A stretch of DNA of 64,000 nt from Roseateles asaccharophilus (GCF_004362405.1 NZ_SNXE01000010.1:62001-126000); one strand, 5' to 3'. Counted from the first letter of the stretch, positions 26,083 to 35,784 are shown. Numbers and translations: made by a program. The notes: generated by a model not told the origin, from the letters alone.

Positions 26083-27900
26083 ATGCGCCAGACCCTGGAC
26101 TTTCTGCTCAATGACTGGCTGCGCGTTGAGCAGCTCAACACGCGTGCTCGCTTTGCCGAGCACAGCGCCGAGACCTATGGCGCGGTGCTGGACCTGGCCG
26201 AGAAGCTGGCGCGCGAGAAGTTCGCGCCCTACAACCGCCTGGCCGATCAGCAGGAGCCGCATTTCGACGGCGAGCGTGTGCATCTGCCCGAGCCCACGCA
26301 CGCGGCCATGCGGGCCTATGCCGAGTCGGGCCTGCTGGCCGCCAGCCAGGACGAGGCCTGGGGCGGCATGCAGCTGCCCTGCGTGATCGAGATGGCGGCG
26401 CAGAGCTTCATCAGCAAGGCCAGCGTGGCCATGAGCGGCTACGCCATGCTCACCCAGGGCAATGCCAATCTGCTGATGGCCCATGGCAGCGCGCGCCAGC
26501 GCGAGGTGTTTGCGCGCCGGGAGTTCGAGGGCCGCTGGTTCGGCACCATGTGCCTGTCCGAGCCTCAGGCCGGCTCCTCGCTCTCCGACATCGCCACGCG
26601 GGCCGAGCCCGACGGGGCCGACTTCGAGCAGGACCCGCTGGGCCCGCGCTACCGCCTGCGCGGCCACAAGATGTGGATCTCTGGCGGCGAGCATGAGATG
26701 TCCGAGAACATCGTGCATCTGGTGCTGGCCAAGATTCCGGGGCCGGATGGTCAGCTCGTGCCCGGCACGCGCGGCATCTCGCTCTTCATCGTGCCCAAGC
26801 AAATAGTGGATGCCTCGGGTGAGCTCAGCGGCGAGCGCAACGATGTGGTGCTGGCCGGCCTGAACCACAAGCTGGGCTACCGCGGCACGAGCAACTGCCT
26901 GCTGAACTTCGGCGAAGGCCGCTTCACACCGGGCGGGCGTGCCGGTGCCGTGGGCTATCTGGTGGGCCGGCCGGGCGAGGGCCTGAAGTGCATGTTCCAC
27001 ATGATGAACGAGGCCCGTATCGGCGTGGGCCTGGGCGCGGTGATGCTGGGCTATGCCGGCTACGAGGCCAGCCTGGAGTACGCGCGGCAGCGGCCGCAGG
27101 GCCGGGCCATGACCGCGGCCGGCAAGGATGCCGCATCGCCGCAGCGCCCCATCATCGAGCATGCGGACGTCAAGCGCATGCTGCTGGCCCAGAAGAGCTA
27201 TGTGGAAGGCGGGCTGGCGCTGGCGCTCTTCTGCGCGCGCCTGGTGGATGAGCTGCACACCGCCGAGCCCGAGGCCGCGGCCGAGGCGGGCCGGCTGCTG
27301 GAAGTGCTGACCCCCATTGCCAAGAGCTGGCCCAGCGAGTGGTGCCTGGAGGCCAACTCCCTGGCCATCCAGGTGCTGGGCGGCTATGGCTACACGCGCG
27401 ACTTCCCGGTGGAGCAGTACTGGCGCGATAACCGCCTGAACATGATCCACGAGGGCACGCATGGCATCCAGGGCCTGGACCTGCTGGGCCGCAAGGTGGT
27501 GATGGAGGGCGGCCGCGCCCTGCTGACCCTGGCCGGCCGCATCAACAAGAGCATCGAGGCCGCGCTGCAGCGTCCGGGCCTGAGCGAGCTGGCCCATGGC
27601 CTGGCCGCAGCCCTGGCCCGCCTGGGCCGCGCCACCAAGGACGCCTGGGCCAGCGGCCAGCCCGAGGAGGCCCTGGCCAATGCCACGCCCTATCTGCAGG
27701 CCTTCGGCCATGTGGTGCTGGCCTGGATCTGGCTGGAGCTGGCCCTGGCCGTGGAGGGCGTGGACAGCGACTTCGCCCAGGGCAAGCGGGCGGCCGCGCG
27801 CTACTTCCATGCCTACGAACTGCCCAAGATCGAGGCCTGGCTAGCCGTGGTCTCGCGCCGCGAAGCGCTGTGCCGCGAGATGCAGGATGCCTGGTACTGA
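26083..27900 (+). CDS. acyl-CoA dehydrogenase, long (about 600 aa) type
   Basis: A 605-residue FAD enzyme. It has an N-terminal extension (RQTLDFLLNDWLRVEQLNTRARF) typical of the longer acyl-CoA dehydrogenases, the FAD/substrate loops CLSEPQAGSSLSDIATRAEP and HKMWISGGEHE, the QVLGGYGYTRDFPVEQYWRDNRLNMIHEGTHGIQ block that binds FAD and carries the usual catalytic region, and a C-terminal helical extension beyond residue 470. It performs the first beta-oxidation step. AAGGAGG lies 7 bases before the ATG at 26083, which decides the start over the frame opening at 26026. Second-to-third gene spacing in the operon is 28 bases. Confidence 0.94.
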   Translation: MRQTLDFLLNDWLRVEQLNTRARFAEHSAETYGAVLDLAEKLAREKFAPYNRLADQQEPHFDGERVHLPEPTHAAMRAYAESGLLAASQDEAWGGMQLPCVIEMAAQSFISKASVAMSGYAMLTQGNANLLMAHGSARQREVFARREFEGRWFGTMCLSEPQAGSSLSDIATRAEPDGADFEQDPLGPRYRLRGHKMWISGGEHEMSENIVHLVLAKIPGPDGQLVPGTRGISLFIVPKQIVDASGELSGERNDVVLAGLNHKLGYRGTSNCLLNFGEGRFTPGGRAGAVGYLVGRPGEGLKCMFHMMNEARIGVGLGAVMLGYAGYEASLEYARQRPQGRAMTAAGKDAASPQRPIIEHADVKRMLLAQKSYVEGGLALALFCARLVDELHTAEPEAAAEAGRLLEVLTPIAKSWPSEWCLEANSLAIQVLGGYGYTRDFPVEQYWRDNRLNMIHEGTHGIQGLDLLGRKVVMEGGRALLTLAGRINKSIEAALQRPGLSELAHGLAAALARLGRATKDAWASGQPEEALANATPYLQAFGHVVLAWIWLELALAVEGVDSDFAQGKRAAARYFHAYELPKIEAWLAVVSRREALCREMQDAWY

Positions 27901-27957
27901 AGCCCCACCGTCCGCCGCTTGCGGCCTTGGACCTCATACACACAAGGAGACCGATCG

Positions 27958-28755
27958 ATGACCAGCAGCAAGCGCGTGCAGGACTTGTTTGACCTCAGCG
28001 GCCAGGTGGCCCTGGTGACCGGGGGCTCGCGCGGCCTGGGTCTGCAGATCGCCGAGGCCCTGGGCGAGGCCGGCGCCAAGATCATGCTCAGCGCACGCAA
28101 GGCGCCGGAGCTGGAACAGGCCATGGCCAGCCTGCAAGACCGGGGCATCGATGCGCGCTGGATCGCGGCCGATGCGGCCGATGCGGATCAGGCCCGCGGC
28201 ATCGTCACCCAGACCCTGGAGCGCCTGGGGCAGATCGACATCCTGGTCAACAACGCGGGCGCCACCTGGGGCGCGCCGGCCGAGGACCATCCCCTGGAGG
28301 CCTGGGACAAGGTGATGGACCTGAATGTGCGCAGCCTCTTCGTGATCAGTCAGGAGGCCGCGCGGCTGAGCATGATCCCGCGGCGGCAGGGGCGCATCAT
28401 CAATGTGGCCTCCATCGCCGGCCTGGCCGGCAATCCGGCCATGATGAAGACCATTGCCTACAACACCAGCAAGGGGGCGGTGGTCAACTTCACCCGCGCG
28501 CTGGCGGGGGAGTGGGGGGCCTACGGCATCACGGTCAATGCCCTGGCACCGGGTTTCTTTCCCAGCAAGATGACGCGCGGCCTGCTGGCCGCGGTGGGCG
28601 AGCAGCAGATTGCCGCGGGCGCACCCCTGGGCCGGATCGGCGATGATGAGGACCTCAAGGGCGCCGCCCTGCTGTTCGCCTCCGCGGCGGGCAAGCACAT
28701 CACCGGCCAAGTGCTGGCGGTGGATGGTGGCGTCAGTGCCATCCATGGAAGCTGA
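27958..28755 (+). CDS. SDR family oxidoreductase
   Basis: A 265-residue classical short-chain dehydrogenase: TGGSRGLG cofactor motif at about residue 21, NNAG at about 98, INVASIAG with the catalytic Ser, and YNTSKGAVVN with Tyr-x-x-x-Lys, followed by NALAPGFFPSKMT. It likely uses NADP(H) or NAD(H) on a 3-oxoacyl/hydroxyacyl or related alcohol substrate. AAGGAGACC lies upstream of the ATG; an open extension to 27919 lacks this. It is the fourth gene of the fad operon, so a role in processing hydroxylated acyl-CoAs is a reasonable inference. Confidence 0.9.
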   Translation: MTSSKRVQDLFDLSGQVALVTGGSRGLGLQIAEALGEAGAKIMLSARKAPELEQAMASLQDRGIDARWIAADAADADQARGIVTQTLERLGQIDILVNNAGATWGAPAEDHPLEAWDKVMDLNVRSLFVISQEAARLSMIPRRQGRIINVASIAGLAGNPAMMKTIAYNTSKGAVVNFTRALAGEWGAYGITVNALAPGFFPSKMTRGLLAAVGEQQIAAGAPLGRIGDDEDLKGAALLFASAAGKHITGQVLAVDGGVSAIHGS

Positions 28756-28767
28756 AGATCAAGGCCG

Positions 28768-29226
28768 ATGAGTCTCGCCCCACCGCTGAAATTTCCCGTC
28801 CACATTCCCTTTGTTGAAGAGCTAGGCCTGGAGCTGCACGCCATGGCCGAGGGCCAGGCCGAGCTGCAGGTGGACCTCAGGCAGGCGCATCTCAACTCCT
28901 GGGAGGTGGCCCATGGTGGTGTGCTCATGACCCTGCTGGACGTGGCCATGGCGCATGCGGCCCGCAGCATCCACGCCGATCAGCCGGGCTTCGGCCCTGG
29001 CGTGGTCACGGTGGAGATGAAGACCAGCTTCATGCGCCCCGGCGAGGGCCGCCTGCGCGCCGTGGGCCGGCTGCTGCACCGCTCCACCACCATGGCCTTT
29101 TGCGAGGGTTCGGTGCTGGGCGAGGACGGCAAGCTCTGCGCCCACGCCACGGGCACCTTCAAGTATCTGAAAGCCCTGCCCGGCCGGGGCCGCCAGCTCA
29201 AGACCCTGCGCAGCGCGCAGGACTGA
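28768..29226 (+). CDS. PaaI/hotdog-fold acyl-CoA thioesterase
   Basis: A 152-residue hotdog-fold protein. The hallmark helix and loop is NSWEVAHGGVLMTLLDVAMAHAAR (about 43-66), the PaaI/YigI-type thioesterase signature, followed by the strand TVEMKTSFMRPGEGRLRAVGRLLHRSTTMAFCEGSV. Such enzymes hydrolyse acyl-CoA thioesters and would free CoA or remove dead-end intermediates of beta-oxidation. It ends the operon; only 15 bases separate its stop from that of the convergent MCP gene. Confidence 0.88.
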   Translation: MSLAPPLKFPVHIPFVEELGLELHAMAEGQAELQVDLRQAHLNSWEVAHGGVLMTLLDVAMAHAARSIHADQPGFGPGVVTVEMKTSFMRPGEGRLRAVGRLLHRSTTMAFCEGSVLGEDGKLCAHATGTFKYLKALPGRGRQLKTLRSAQD

Positions 29227-29241
29227 GACGGCGCCCCGCCT

Positions 29242-30789
29242 TCAGCGGAAGAAGGCCACGGCCTGCACCAGCTGCTGGGCCTGGACCTTGAGGCTTTCGG
29301 CGGCGGCCGCGCTCTGCTCCACCAAGGCGGCGTTCTGCTGGGTGACCTTGTCCATCTGGGTGATGGCCTCACCGATCTGGCTCACCCCATTGCTCTGCTC
29401 GGCGCTGGCGCTGCTGATCTCGCCCACGATGTCGGTCACGCGGCGTATGGCCGTCACCACCTCGTCCATGGTCTGGCCCGCCTTGTCGACCAGGGCCGTG
29501 CCCTGTTCCACACGCTCGGAGCTGGCGCCGATCAGGCTCTTGATCTCCTTGGCCGCCTCGGCACTGCGCTGGGCCAGATTGCGCACCTCGCCGGCCACCA
29601 CCGCGAAGCCGCGGCCCTGTTCGCCGGCCCGGGCGGCCTCCACCGCGGCATTCAGGGCCAGGATATTGGTCTGGAAGGCGATGCCGTCGATGGTGCCGAT
29701 GATGTCGGCGATCTTGCGTGAGCTCTCATTGATGCCCTGCATGGTGGCCACCACATCCGCCACCACCTGACCGCCGCGGCTGGCCACCTCGGAAGCGCCC
29801 TGGGCCAGCTGATTGGCCTGCTGGGCGTTGTCGGCGTTGTTGCGCACGGTGGAGCCCAGCTCGTCCATGGTGGCGGCCGTTTCTTCCAGCGCCGCGGCCT
29901 GCTCCTCGGTGCGCTGGCTCAGGTCGGCATTGCCCTGGGCAATCTCGGCGCTGGCCGTGGCCACGCTCTCGGCGTTGTCGCGCACGGTCCTGACGATGCC
30001 CTGCAACTCGGCGCGCATGCGCTCCAGGGCCTGCAAAAGCTGGGCGGTCTCGTCGCGGCCCTGCGCCTCAAGGCGCTGACCCATATCACCTTCGCTCATG
30101 CGCTGGGCGGCAATGAGGGCCTGACCCAGGGGCCGGGTCACATGGCGGCTGATGCCCAGGCCCAGCGCAACGCCCGCGGCCACGCCCAGCAGGATCAGCA
30201 CGATGGTGACGTTGCGGCTGCGTTCATACAAGGCGGTGTTGGCTTCGGATACCGCGTGCGCGTCCTCCTCCTTGAGCTTGGAGAGATCCTGCATGGCGTT
30301 GCCCATGCGCAGGCTTTGCGGTACCAACTCGGCCTTGAGGTACTTGAGCGATTCCGTGGAGGTGGCCAGGTCGGCACGGCCCACCAGCTGGTTCATGGCC
30401 GCGGTGACCTTTTCGTCATTGGCCCACTCCTTGCGCAGCTGCTCCAGGCCTTGCCGGCTGGCCTCGCTCACAAACAGGGGGGCCGCCTTGTCCAGCAGGG
30501 CTGCGACCTGCTGGCGGGCCTGCTGCTGGCGCTGCAAGGCCTCTTCGCGCTCCTGGCCGGTGGTGGCGATCATGGCGTCCCGCAGGGCGACCACGCCGCG
30601 CAGGCGTTCCACATTGGCCTCCTTCATCAGCGACAGGCCGATCAGCTCCTGCTCATAGAGCCGGGTGTCGGCATCGTCGATGCGCTTCATGTTGTAGAGC
30701 GCAAAAGCACCAATCACGGCACCGATCAGGGCCACCAGCACAAAGGCCGTCACCAGCTTGGTGGCGGTCTTGAAGTCGGACAACTGCAT
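29242..30789 (-). CDS. methyl-accepting chemotaxis protein
   Basis: A 515-residue chemoreceptor. Transmembrane helix 1 is at about 12-32 ([23 protein letters not shown]), a periplasmic four-helix-bundle sensor (4HB_MCP-type, [30 protein letters not shown]...) spans to about 188, and helix 2 is at about 190-210 ([21 protein letters not shown]). A HAMP domain follows, then the signalling hairpin with the conserved tip [51 protein letters not shown]. It ends QAVAFFR with no CheR-binding pentapeptide. Start ATG 30789 ([13 protein letters not shown]) rather than the upstream open frame, because homologues begin near here. The ligand is unknown. Confidence 0.94.
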   Translation of the reverse strand: MQLSDFKTATKLVTAFVLVALIGAVIGAFALYNMKRIDDADTRLYEQELIGLSLMKEANVERLRGVVALRDAMIATTGQEREEALQRQQQARQQVAALLDKAAPLFVSEASRQGLEQLRKEWANDEKVTAAMNQLVGRADLATSTESLKYLKAELVPQSLRMGNAMQDLSKLKEEDAHAVSEANTALYERSRNVTIVLILLGVAAGVALGLGISRHVTRPLGQALIAAQRMSEGDMGQRLEAQGRDETAQLLQALERMRAELQGIVRTVRDNAESVATASAEIAQGNADLSQRTEEQAAALEETAATMDELGSTVRNNADNAQQANQLAQGASEVASRGGQVVADVVATMQGINESSRKIADIIGTIDGIAFQTNILALNAAVEAARAGEQGRGFAVVAGEVRNLAQRSAEAAKEIKSLIGASSERVEQGTALVDKAGQTMDEVVTAIRRVTDIVGEISSASAEQSNGVSQIGEAITQMDKVTQQNAALVEQSAAAAESLKVQAQQLVQAVAFFR

Positions 30790-31040
30790 CGAAAAGCTCC
30801 ACAAGAAACTCGCTCCCTGATTTGCGACTGCTCTTGTCAAAGCGACCCTCTGATGGGGCTGACGTGATCTTGCAGCAGTTTTTCGGATTCCGCTGACGAA
30901 TTAGGGGGGTGTCGCCCCCGAAATTTCCCTGCAATGCGGGGCCGCGGCGGGCTGGCGCCTGTCACCCAAGGGACGGGGCTGCGGCGGGGGGCGTGATCCA
31001 ATGAAGCGTTGTTGTACCCAGAACATTTCAGGAGCACCGC

Positions 31041-32060
31041 ATGAGCCTCATCAACCGTCAGATTCAGCTCGCCTCGCGCCCCGCAGGTGAGCCCAGCGCC
31101 GAGAACTTCCGCCTGGTCAGCACGCCGGTGCCGGCGCTGGCCGAGGGCCAGGTGCTGGTGCGCAACCACTACCTGAGCCTGGACCCCTATATGCGCGGCC
31201 GCATGAACGAGGGCAAGAGCTATGCCCAGCCCCAGCCGCTGGACGAGGTGATGATCGGCGGCACCGTGGGCGAGGTCGTGGCCTCGCGCAATGAGCACTT
31301 CCAGGTGGGCGACAAGGTGGTGGGCATGGGCGGCTGGCAGGAGTACCAGCTGGTGGACGCCAGCCAGCGCGGCGTGCTGCAGAAGGTGGACACCACCCAT
31401 ATCCCGCTCTCGGCCTATCTGGGCGCGGTGGGCATGCCCGGCGTCACCGCCTGGTACGGTCTGACCCAGATCATCGCCCCCAAGGCGGGAGAGACCGTGG
31501 TGGTCAGCGCCGCCAGCGGCGCCGTGGGCGGGGCCGTGGGCCAGCTGGCCAAGGTGCGCGGCGCGCGCGCCGTGGGCATTGCCGGCGGGGCCGACAAGTG
31601 CCGCTATGTGGTGGAGGAGCTGGGCTTTGACGCCTGCATCGACTACAAGGAGCACCGCGATGCGCGCAGCCTCTCGGCCGCGCTCAAGAGCGCCTGCCCC
31701 AATGGCATTGACGGCTATTTCGAGAACGTGGGCGGCATGATCCTGGACGCGGTGATGCTGCGCGCCAATGCCTTCAGCCGTGTGGCCATGTGCGGCATGA
31801 TCTCCGGCTACAACGGCGAGCCCATCCCCATGAGCGCGCCCCAGCTCATCCTGGTCAACCGCATGAAGATCGAGGGCTTCATCGTCTCCGAGCATATGGA
31901 GCTCTGGCCCGCCGCGCTCAAGGAGCTGGGCGGCCTGGTGGCCACCGGCAAGCTCAAGTACCGCGAGAGCGTGGCCCAGGGCCTGGAGAACGCGCCCGAG
32001 GCCTTTCTAGGCCTGCTCAAGGGCCGCAACTTCGGCAAGCAGCTGGTGGGGCTCATCTAA
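31041..32060 (+). CDS. NADP-dependent zinc-less MDR oxidoreductase (CurA/LTB4DH-like)
   Basis: A 339-residue medium-chain reductase. It has the family N-terminus (NRQIQLASRPAGEPSAENFRLVSTPVPAL), DPYMRGRM, the nucleotide loop VVVSAASGAVGGAVGQLAKVRGARAVGIAGG, and FENVGGMILDAVMLRANAFSRVAMCGMISGYN. There are no structural or catalytic zinc cysteines. Relatives such as curcumin reductase CurA and leukotriene B4 dehydrogenase reduce alkenal/one C=C bonds with NADPH. The first gene of an operon: its TAA shares one base with the ATG of the GNAT gene (TAATG). Confidence 0.93.
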   Translation: MSLINRQIQLASRPAGEPSAENFRLVSTPVPALAEGQVLVRNHYLSLDPYMRGRMNEGKSYAQPQPLDEVMIGGTVGEVVASRNEHFQVGDKVVGMGGWQEYQLVDASQRGVLQKVDTTHIPLSAYLGAVGMPGVTAWYGLTQIIAPKAGETVVVSAASGAVGGAVGQLAKVRGARAVGIAGGADKCRYVVEELGFDACIDYKEHRDARSLSAALKSACPNGIDGYFENVGGMILDAVMLRANAFSRVAMCGMISGYNGEPIPMSAPQLILVNRMKIEGFIVSEHMELWPAALKELGGLVATGKLKYRESVAQGLENAPEAFLGLLKGRNFGKQLVGLI

Positions 32061-32545
32061 TGAGTGAAGTCCTGCAATGGCGTTGCCGGCCCCTGGCCGA
32101 GCTGAGCCCCGAGGCCCTCTACGAGATCCTGGCCCTGCGCGCCCAGGTCTTTGTTGTCGAGCAGCGCAGCGTCTATCTGGACGCCGATGGCTGGGACACC
32201 GGCTGCTGGCATCTGGAAGGTCGCGACGCGGCGGGTCGCTTGCTGGCGTATGCCCGCCTCGTGCCGCCCGGCCTCAAGGGCGATACGCAGGCCCTGCCCA
32301 TGATAGGCCGCGTGGTGGTGGCGCCCGCCGCCCGCGGCGCCGGCCTGGGCCGGCCCCTGATGCGCCAGGCGATTGCCGAGTGCGAGGCGCGCTGGCCGGG
32401 GCAGGGCATAGACATCGGCGCCCAGGCGCATCTGGAGCGCTTTTACGCCAGCCTGGGCTTCGAGACCCGTTCCGCCCCCTATGACGAGGACGGCATCGCC
32501 CATATCGATATGCACCGCGCCGCCACGCAAGGAGATCGTGCATGA
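32060..32545 (+). CDS. GNAT family N-acetyltransferase (ElaA-like)
   Basis: A 161-residue acetyltransferase of the ElaA type: LSPEALYEILALRAQVFVVEQRSVYLDADGWD (10-41), IGRVVVAPAARGAGLGRPLMRQAI (acetyl-CoA binding motif A, R-G-x-G-x-G) and DIGAQAHLERFYASLGFE. ElaA proteins are cytoplasmic and of unknown substrate. The start at 32060 is fixed by the TAATG overlap with the oxidoreductase, and its own TGA overlaps the next ATG (ATGA at 32542-32545). A longer frame runs back to 31790 inside the upstream gene and is not used. Confidence 0.88.
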   Translation: MSEVLQWRCRPLAELSPEALYEILALRAQVFVVEQRSVYLDADGWDTGCWHLEGRDAAGRLLAYARLVPPGLKGDTQALPMIGRVVVAPAARGAGLGRPLMRQAIAECEARWPGQGIDIGAQAHLERFYASLGFETRSAPYDEDGIAHIDMHRAATQGDRA

Positions 32546-33441
32546 AACAGTTCCAGGGCCGCACGGCCGTGATCACCGGTGCCGGTTCGGGCTTTGGCCT
32601 GGAGGTGGCGCGCCTGGCCGCGGGCCGCGGCATGCAGCTGGTGCTCTGTGATGTGCAGGCGGACGCGCTGGCGCGCGCCGCCGCCGAGTTCGAGGGCCGC
32701 GTGCCCGTGCTGGCATGCCAGGTGGATGTGGCCAAGGCGGACTCCATGGAAGCCCTGGCGGCCGAGGTGCAGCAGCGCTTTGGCGCCCCGCACTTCGTCT
32801 TCAACAATGCCGGCGTGGGCTCGGGCGGCCTGATCTGGGAAAACACCCTGGCCGACTGGGAATGGGTGCTGGGCGTCAATCTGATGGGCGTGGTGCATGG
32901 CGTGCGCCTCTTCACCCCCATGATGCTGGCCGCGGCCCAGGCCGATCCGCAGTGGGAGGGCCATATCGTCAACACCGCCTCCATGGCCGGCCTGCTCAAT
33001 CCGCCCAATATGGGTGTGTACAACGTGAGCAAGCATGCGGTGGTTTCGCTCAGCGAGACCCTGTATCAAGACCTGGCCCTGGTCAGCGAGCAGGTCCACT
33101 GCTCGGTGCTCTGCCCTTACTTCGTGCCCACCGGCATCTCGCAAAGCCACCGCAACCGCCCGGAGGACCTGCCCGGCGGCCGGCCCTCGCGCAGCCAGCT
33201 GATCTCCCAGGCCCAGATCGACAAGGCCGTGTCCTCTGGCAAGGTCAGCGCGGCCGATGTGGCGGCCCTGGTCTTCGAGGCCCTGGAGCAGCGACGCTTC
33301 TACATCTTCAGCCACCCCCAGGCCCTGGGCGGGGTGCAGACCCGGCTGGAAGATGTGATGCAGGCCCGCAATCCCAGCGACCCCTTCAGCGAGCGGCCCG
33401 AGATCGGGGCCCAGCTGCGCCAGGCCCTGCGCCAGGCCTGA
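32542..33441 (+). CDS. SDR family oxidoreductase
   Basis: A 299-residue short-chain dehydrogenase: TGAGSGFGLEVARLAA (11-26), NNAGVGSGG, NTASMAGLL with the catalytic Ser, and YNVSKHAVVSLSETLY with Tyr-x-x-x-Lys. The C-terminal part is longer than the SDR core, with IFSHPQALGGVQTRLEDVMQARNPSDPF, as in the group of SDRs acting on hydrophobic or aromatic substrates; the substrate is unknown. It is translationally coupled to the GNAT gene by ATGA, so MDR, GNAT and SDR form one operon. It is convergent with the DUF6671 gene (15 bases apart). Confidence 0.9.
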   Translation: MKQFQGRTAVITGAGSGFGLEVARLAAGRGMQLVLCDVQADALARAAAEFEGRVPVLACQVDVAKADSMEALAAEVQQRFGAPHFVFNNAGVGSGGLIWENTLADWEWVLGVNLMGVVHGVRLFTPMMLAAAQADPQWEGHIVNTASMAGLLNPPNMGVYNVSKHAVVSLSETLYQDLALVSEQVHCSVLCPYFVPTGISQSHRNRPEDLPGGRPSRSQLISQAQIDKAVSSGKVSAADVAALVFEALEQRRFYIFSHPQALGGVQTRLEDVMQARNPSDPFSERPEIGAQLRQALRQA

Positions 33442-33456
33442 GCGAGCGCAGCGGCC

Positions 33457-34275
33457 TCAGGGGTTGCACAGCTCGCAGCGTGCGGCGGGCACGGTCTCGC
33501 GCAGCACCTGCTCGGCCTCATGGCTGCACACGGGGCAGCGCAGGCGCTGGGCCCGCGCGGCGCTGGTCTCGTGGCCGCAGCACTCGCAGCGTGCGCCCGT
33601 GATCAGGCCCACCGGGCCCCAACCCCTGGCCTCGCAGCGCGGGCAACGCTCGCGCAGCCGCTGCACCAGGGCCTGGCCGGCCTGGGCGATCATGGCCATG
33701 CGAGCGGGGTTGCGGTGGGCCCGCATATCGGTTTCCAGCCAGACCTCGCCCTGGGCCAGGGCCGGCGCCACCTGCGCACGCAGGGCCTCCAGATCGCGCA
33801 GCTCCTTGTGGAACCAGGGCTCGTGCGAGCGCCCCACGATCAGGCCCTGGGCCGGAAAGCCCATCTCGCTGGCGAAGGCCAGCACCGCCTCAAGGTTGGC
33901 GACGCTGGCCTGCCGGTAGGCCGTGGCCGGCCCCTGGGCGACCGCATGGACCTGGCTGTTTGTCCGGGCGTCATGCAGCACCAGCAGTTCTACGCCCCAG
34001 GGCGCCTGTCCCATGTACGGGTCGGGCCCGAAGCTGCCCTCGCTGCCCAGGCCCCAGCGGCAGCCCGAGCGCTCGCAAGCCAGCCGGGCCTTGGTGAGCG
34101 CGGCCTCGAACTGGCTGCCCTGGCGCGGCTGCTCCAGGGTGAAGGTGCCCAGGCTGTCGGTGTCGAAGTCGTCGACCAGCCGCAGGGTGAGGCCCAGCTC
34201 CCCGGCCACCGGGCCCAGCACGGCGGCCTTGCCGTGCCGGGTGAGCAGGGCCAGGGCTTGCTCGTCGGCGCTCAT
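33457..34275 (-). CDS. DUF6671-like protein with C-terminal zinc ribbons
   Basis: A 272-residue cytoplasmic protein starting MSADEQALALLTRHGKAAVLGPV. The first 200 residues contain FTLEQPRQGSQFEAALTKARLACERSGCRWGLGSEGSFGPDPYMG and WLETDMRAHRNPARMAMIAQAGQALVQRL, features I associate with DUF6671. The C-terminal 75 residues are a metal-binding tail with CPRC, CECCGH, CPVC and CELC pairs, most likely two zinc ribbons. Function unknown. Its ATG overlaps the stop of the isocitrate dehydrogenase gene (ATGA at 34272-34275), so it is made together with that enzyme. Confidence 0.82.
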   Translation of the reverse strand: MSADEQALALLTRHGKAAVLGPVAGELGLTLRLVDDFDTDSLGTFTLEQPRQGSQFEAALTKARLACERSGCRWGLGSEGSFGPDPYMGQAPWGVELLVLHDARTNSQVHAVAQGPATAYRQASVANLEAVLAFASEMGFPAQGLIVGRSHEPWFHKELRDLEALRAQVAPALAQGEVWLETDMRAHRNPARMAMIAQAGQALVQRLRERCPRCEARGWGPVGLITGARCECCGHETSAARAQRLRCPVCSHEAEQVLRETVPAARCELCNP

Positions 34276-35708
34276 CCGTGGACGGCGGCGTAGCCGGGGC
34301 TGCCGTCGAAGGTGTAGAGGTTCTCGGTCTTCACCACATCGAAGCCTTGCGCGTGCAGACGTTCTTGCAGGGCCAGCACTTCCTTGAAGTCCAGCAGGCC
34401 GGCGGTGGCGCTGAAGCGGCAGCGCCAGTGGTCCACGCAGAAGGTTTCCGGGAAGCCCTGGGGCCAGACCTTGACACCGCGATTGGTGATCAGCTGCAGG
34501 GGCAGGGCGGGCGCGGCCAGGGCCTGCAGCTGCGGGCCCAGCTGCTCGGGGCTGCCCTCGCGCCACTGCAGGAAGACGTCCACCCCCACCAGCTGCTTGT
34601 TCAGCGGCGCCCGGCGCTCGGGCCGCGGCAGCTGCAGGGGCGCCTGCTCGGCATAGCGCACCGCCTTCAGGACCTCGGGCTTTTTGCCCAGGCGTGCAAT
34701 GAGCGCGTCGGCAAAGGCCTGGGTGCCCAGGCGCTGGTGGCTCTGGCCCTCGCGGTAGATGTCGGCGGTGTGCAGGCCTTCTTCCAGGGTGCGCAGCCAG
34801 GCGTTGTGCACGCGCTCGGCCACCTCGGCCTGGCCGATGTGCAGCAGCATCTGGATGGCGCCGTTCAGCAGACCCGAGGGATTGGCCAGATCCTGGCCCG
34901 CGATATCGGGGGCCGAGCCGTGGATGGCCTCGAACATGGCGCACTGGTCGCCGATATTGGCCGAGCCGGCCATGCCCACCGAACCGGCGATCTGGGCGGC
35001 CACATCGGAGAGGATGTCGCCGTAGAGATTGGGCATGACGATCACGTCGAAGCGCTCGGGCGTGTCCGCCAGGCGGGCCGCGCCGATGTCCACGATCATG
35101 CTGTCGCGGGCGATGTCCGGGTACTCCGCGCCGATCTCCTCGAACACGCGATGGAAGAGGCCGTCGGTGAGCTTCATGATGTTGTCCTTCACGAAGCAGG
35201 TCACGCGCTTGCGGCCCTGGCGGCGCGCGTACTCGAAGGCATAGCGCACGATGCGCTCGCAGCCCGGGCGGGTGATGAGCTTGAGGCACTGGTAGACCTC
35301 ATCGGTCTGGCGGTGCTCGATGCCGGCGTACAGGTCCTCCTCGTTCTCACGCACGATCACCACATCCATGGCGGGGTGGCGCGTGGGCACGAAGGGGGCG
35401 TAGGCCATGCAGGGGCGCAAATTGGCGTACAGGCCCAGGGCCTTGCGGGTGCTGACGTTCAGGCTCTTGTAGCCGCTGCCCTGGGGCGTGGTGATGGGCG
35501 CCTTCAGGAAGACGCGGGTGCGGCGCAGGGACTCCCAGGCGCTGGAACCGATGCCGCTGCTATTGCCCGCCAGATAGACCTTCTCGCCGATCTCGATCAC
35601 CTCGGGGGCAATGTGGGCGCCCGCGGCTTCCAGCACGCGCAGGGTGGCTTGCATGATCTCGGGGCCGATGCCGTCGCCGTAGGCGACGGTGATGGGGGTC
35701 TTGCTCAT
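34272..35708 (-). CDS. icd: isocitrate dehydrogenase (NADP-dependent type, with C-terminal extension)
   Basis: A 478-residue beta-decarboxylating dehydrogenase: ITVAYGDGIGPEIM (6-19), the substrate loop YKSLNVSTRKALGLYANLRPC, RENEEDLYAGIEHRQTDEVYQCLKLITRPGCERIVRYAFEYAR, NIMKLTDGLF, and DILSDVAAQIAGSVGMAGSANIGD with EAIHGSAPDIAGQDLANPSG. The core ends near 335; the remaining residues (about 370-478, NKQLVGVDVFLQWREG...) form an extra C-terminal domain as in Thermus- and alphaproteobacterial-type enzymes. It converts isocitrate to 2-oxoglutarate. Ser in SLNV corresponds to the E. coli phosphorylation site. Divergent LysR gene suggests specific control. Confidence 0.9.
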   Translation of the reverse strand: MSKTPITVAYGDGIGPEIMQATLRVLEAAGAHIAPEVIEIGEKVYLAGNSSGIGSSAWESLRRTRVFLKAPITTPQGSGYKSLNVSTRKALGLYANLRPCMAYAPFVPTRHPAMDVVIVRENEEDLYAGIEHRQTDEVYQCLKLITRPGCERIVRYAFEYARRQGRKRVTCFVKDNIMKLTDGLFHRVFEEIGAEYPDIARDSMIVDIGAARLADTPERFDVIVMPNLYGDILSDVAAQIAGSVGMAGSANIGDQCAMFEAIHGSAPDIAGQDLANPSGLLNGAIQMLLHIGQAEVAERVHNAWLRTLEEGLHTADIYREGQSHQRLGTQAFADALIARLGKKPEVLKAVRYAEQAPLQLPRPERRAPLNKQLVGVDVFLQWREGSPEQLGPQLQALAAPALPLQLITNRGVKVWPQGFPETFCVDHWRCRFSATAGLLDFKEVLALQERLHAQGFDVVKTENLYTFDGSPGYAAVHG

Positions 35709-35784
35709 GGTGTGAACCTTTCGTCTGAGAGGCCGTGGTGCGGCGATGGAGCGAATTCTGGGAAATCCGGTGAATTTGTGAAAA

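Noticed and set aside
30790-30910. A sigma-28 (flagellar) promoter upstream of the chemoreceptor gene
   Set aside because: A TAATTCG and a CCGAAA are present on the minus strand but the spacing does not fit the consensus.
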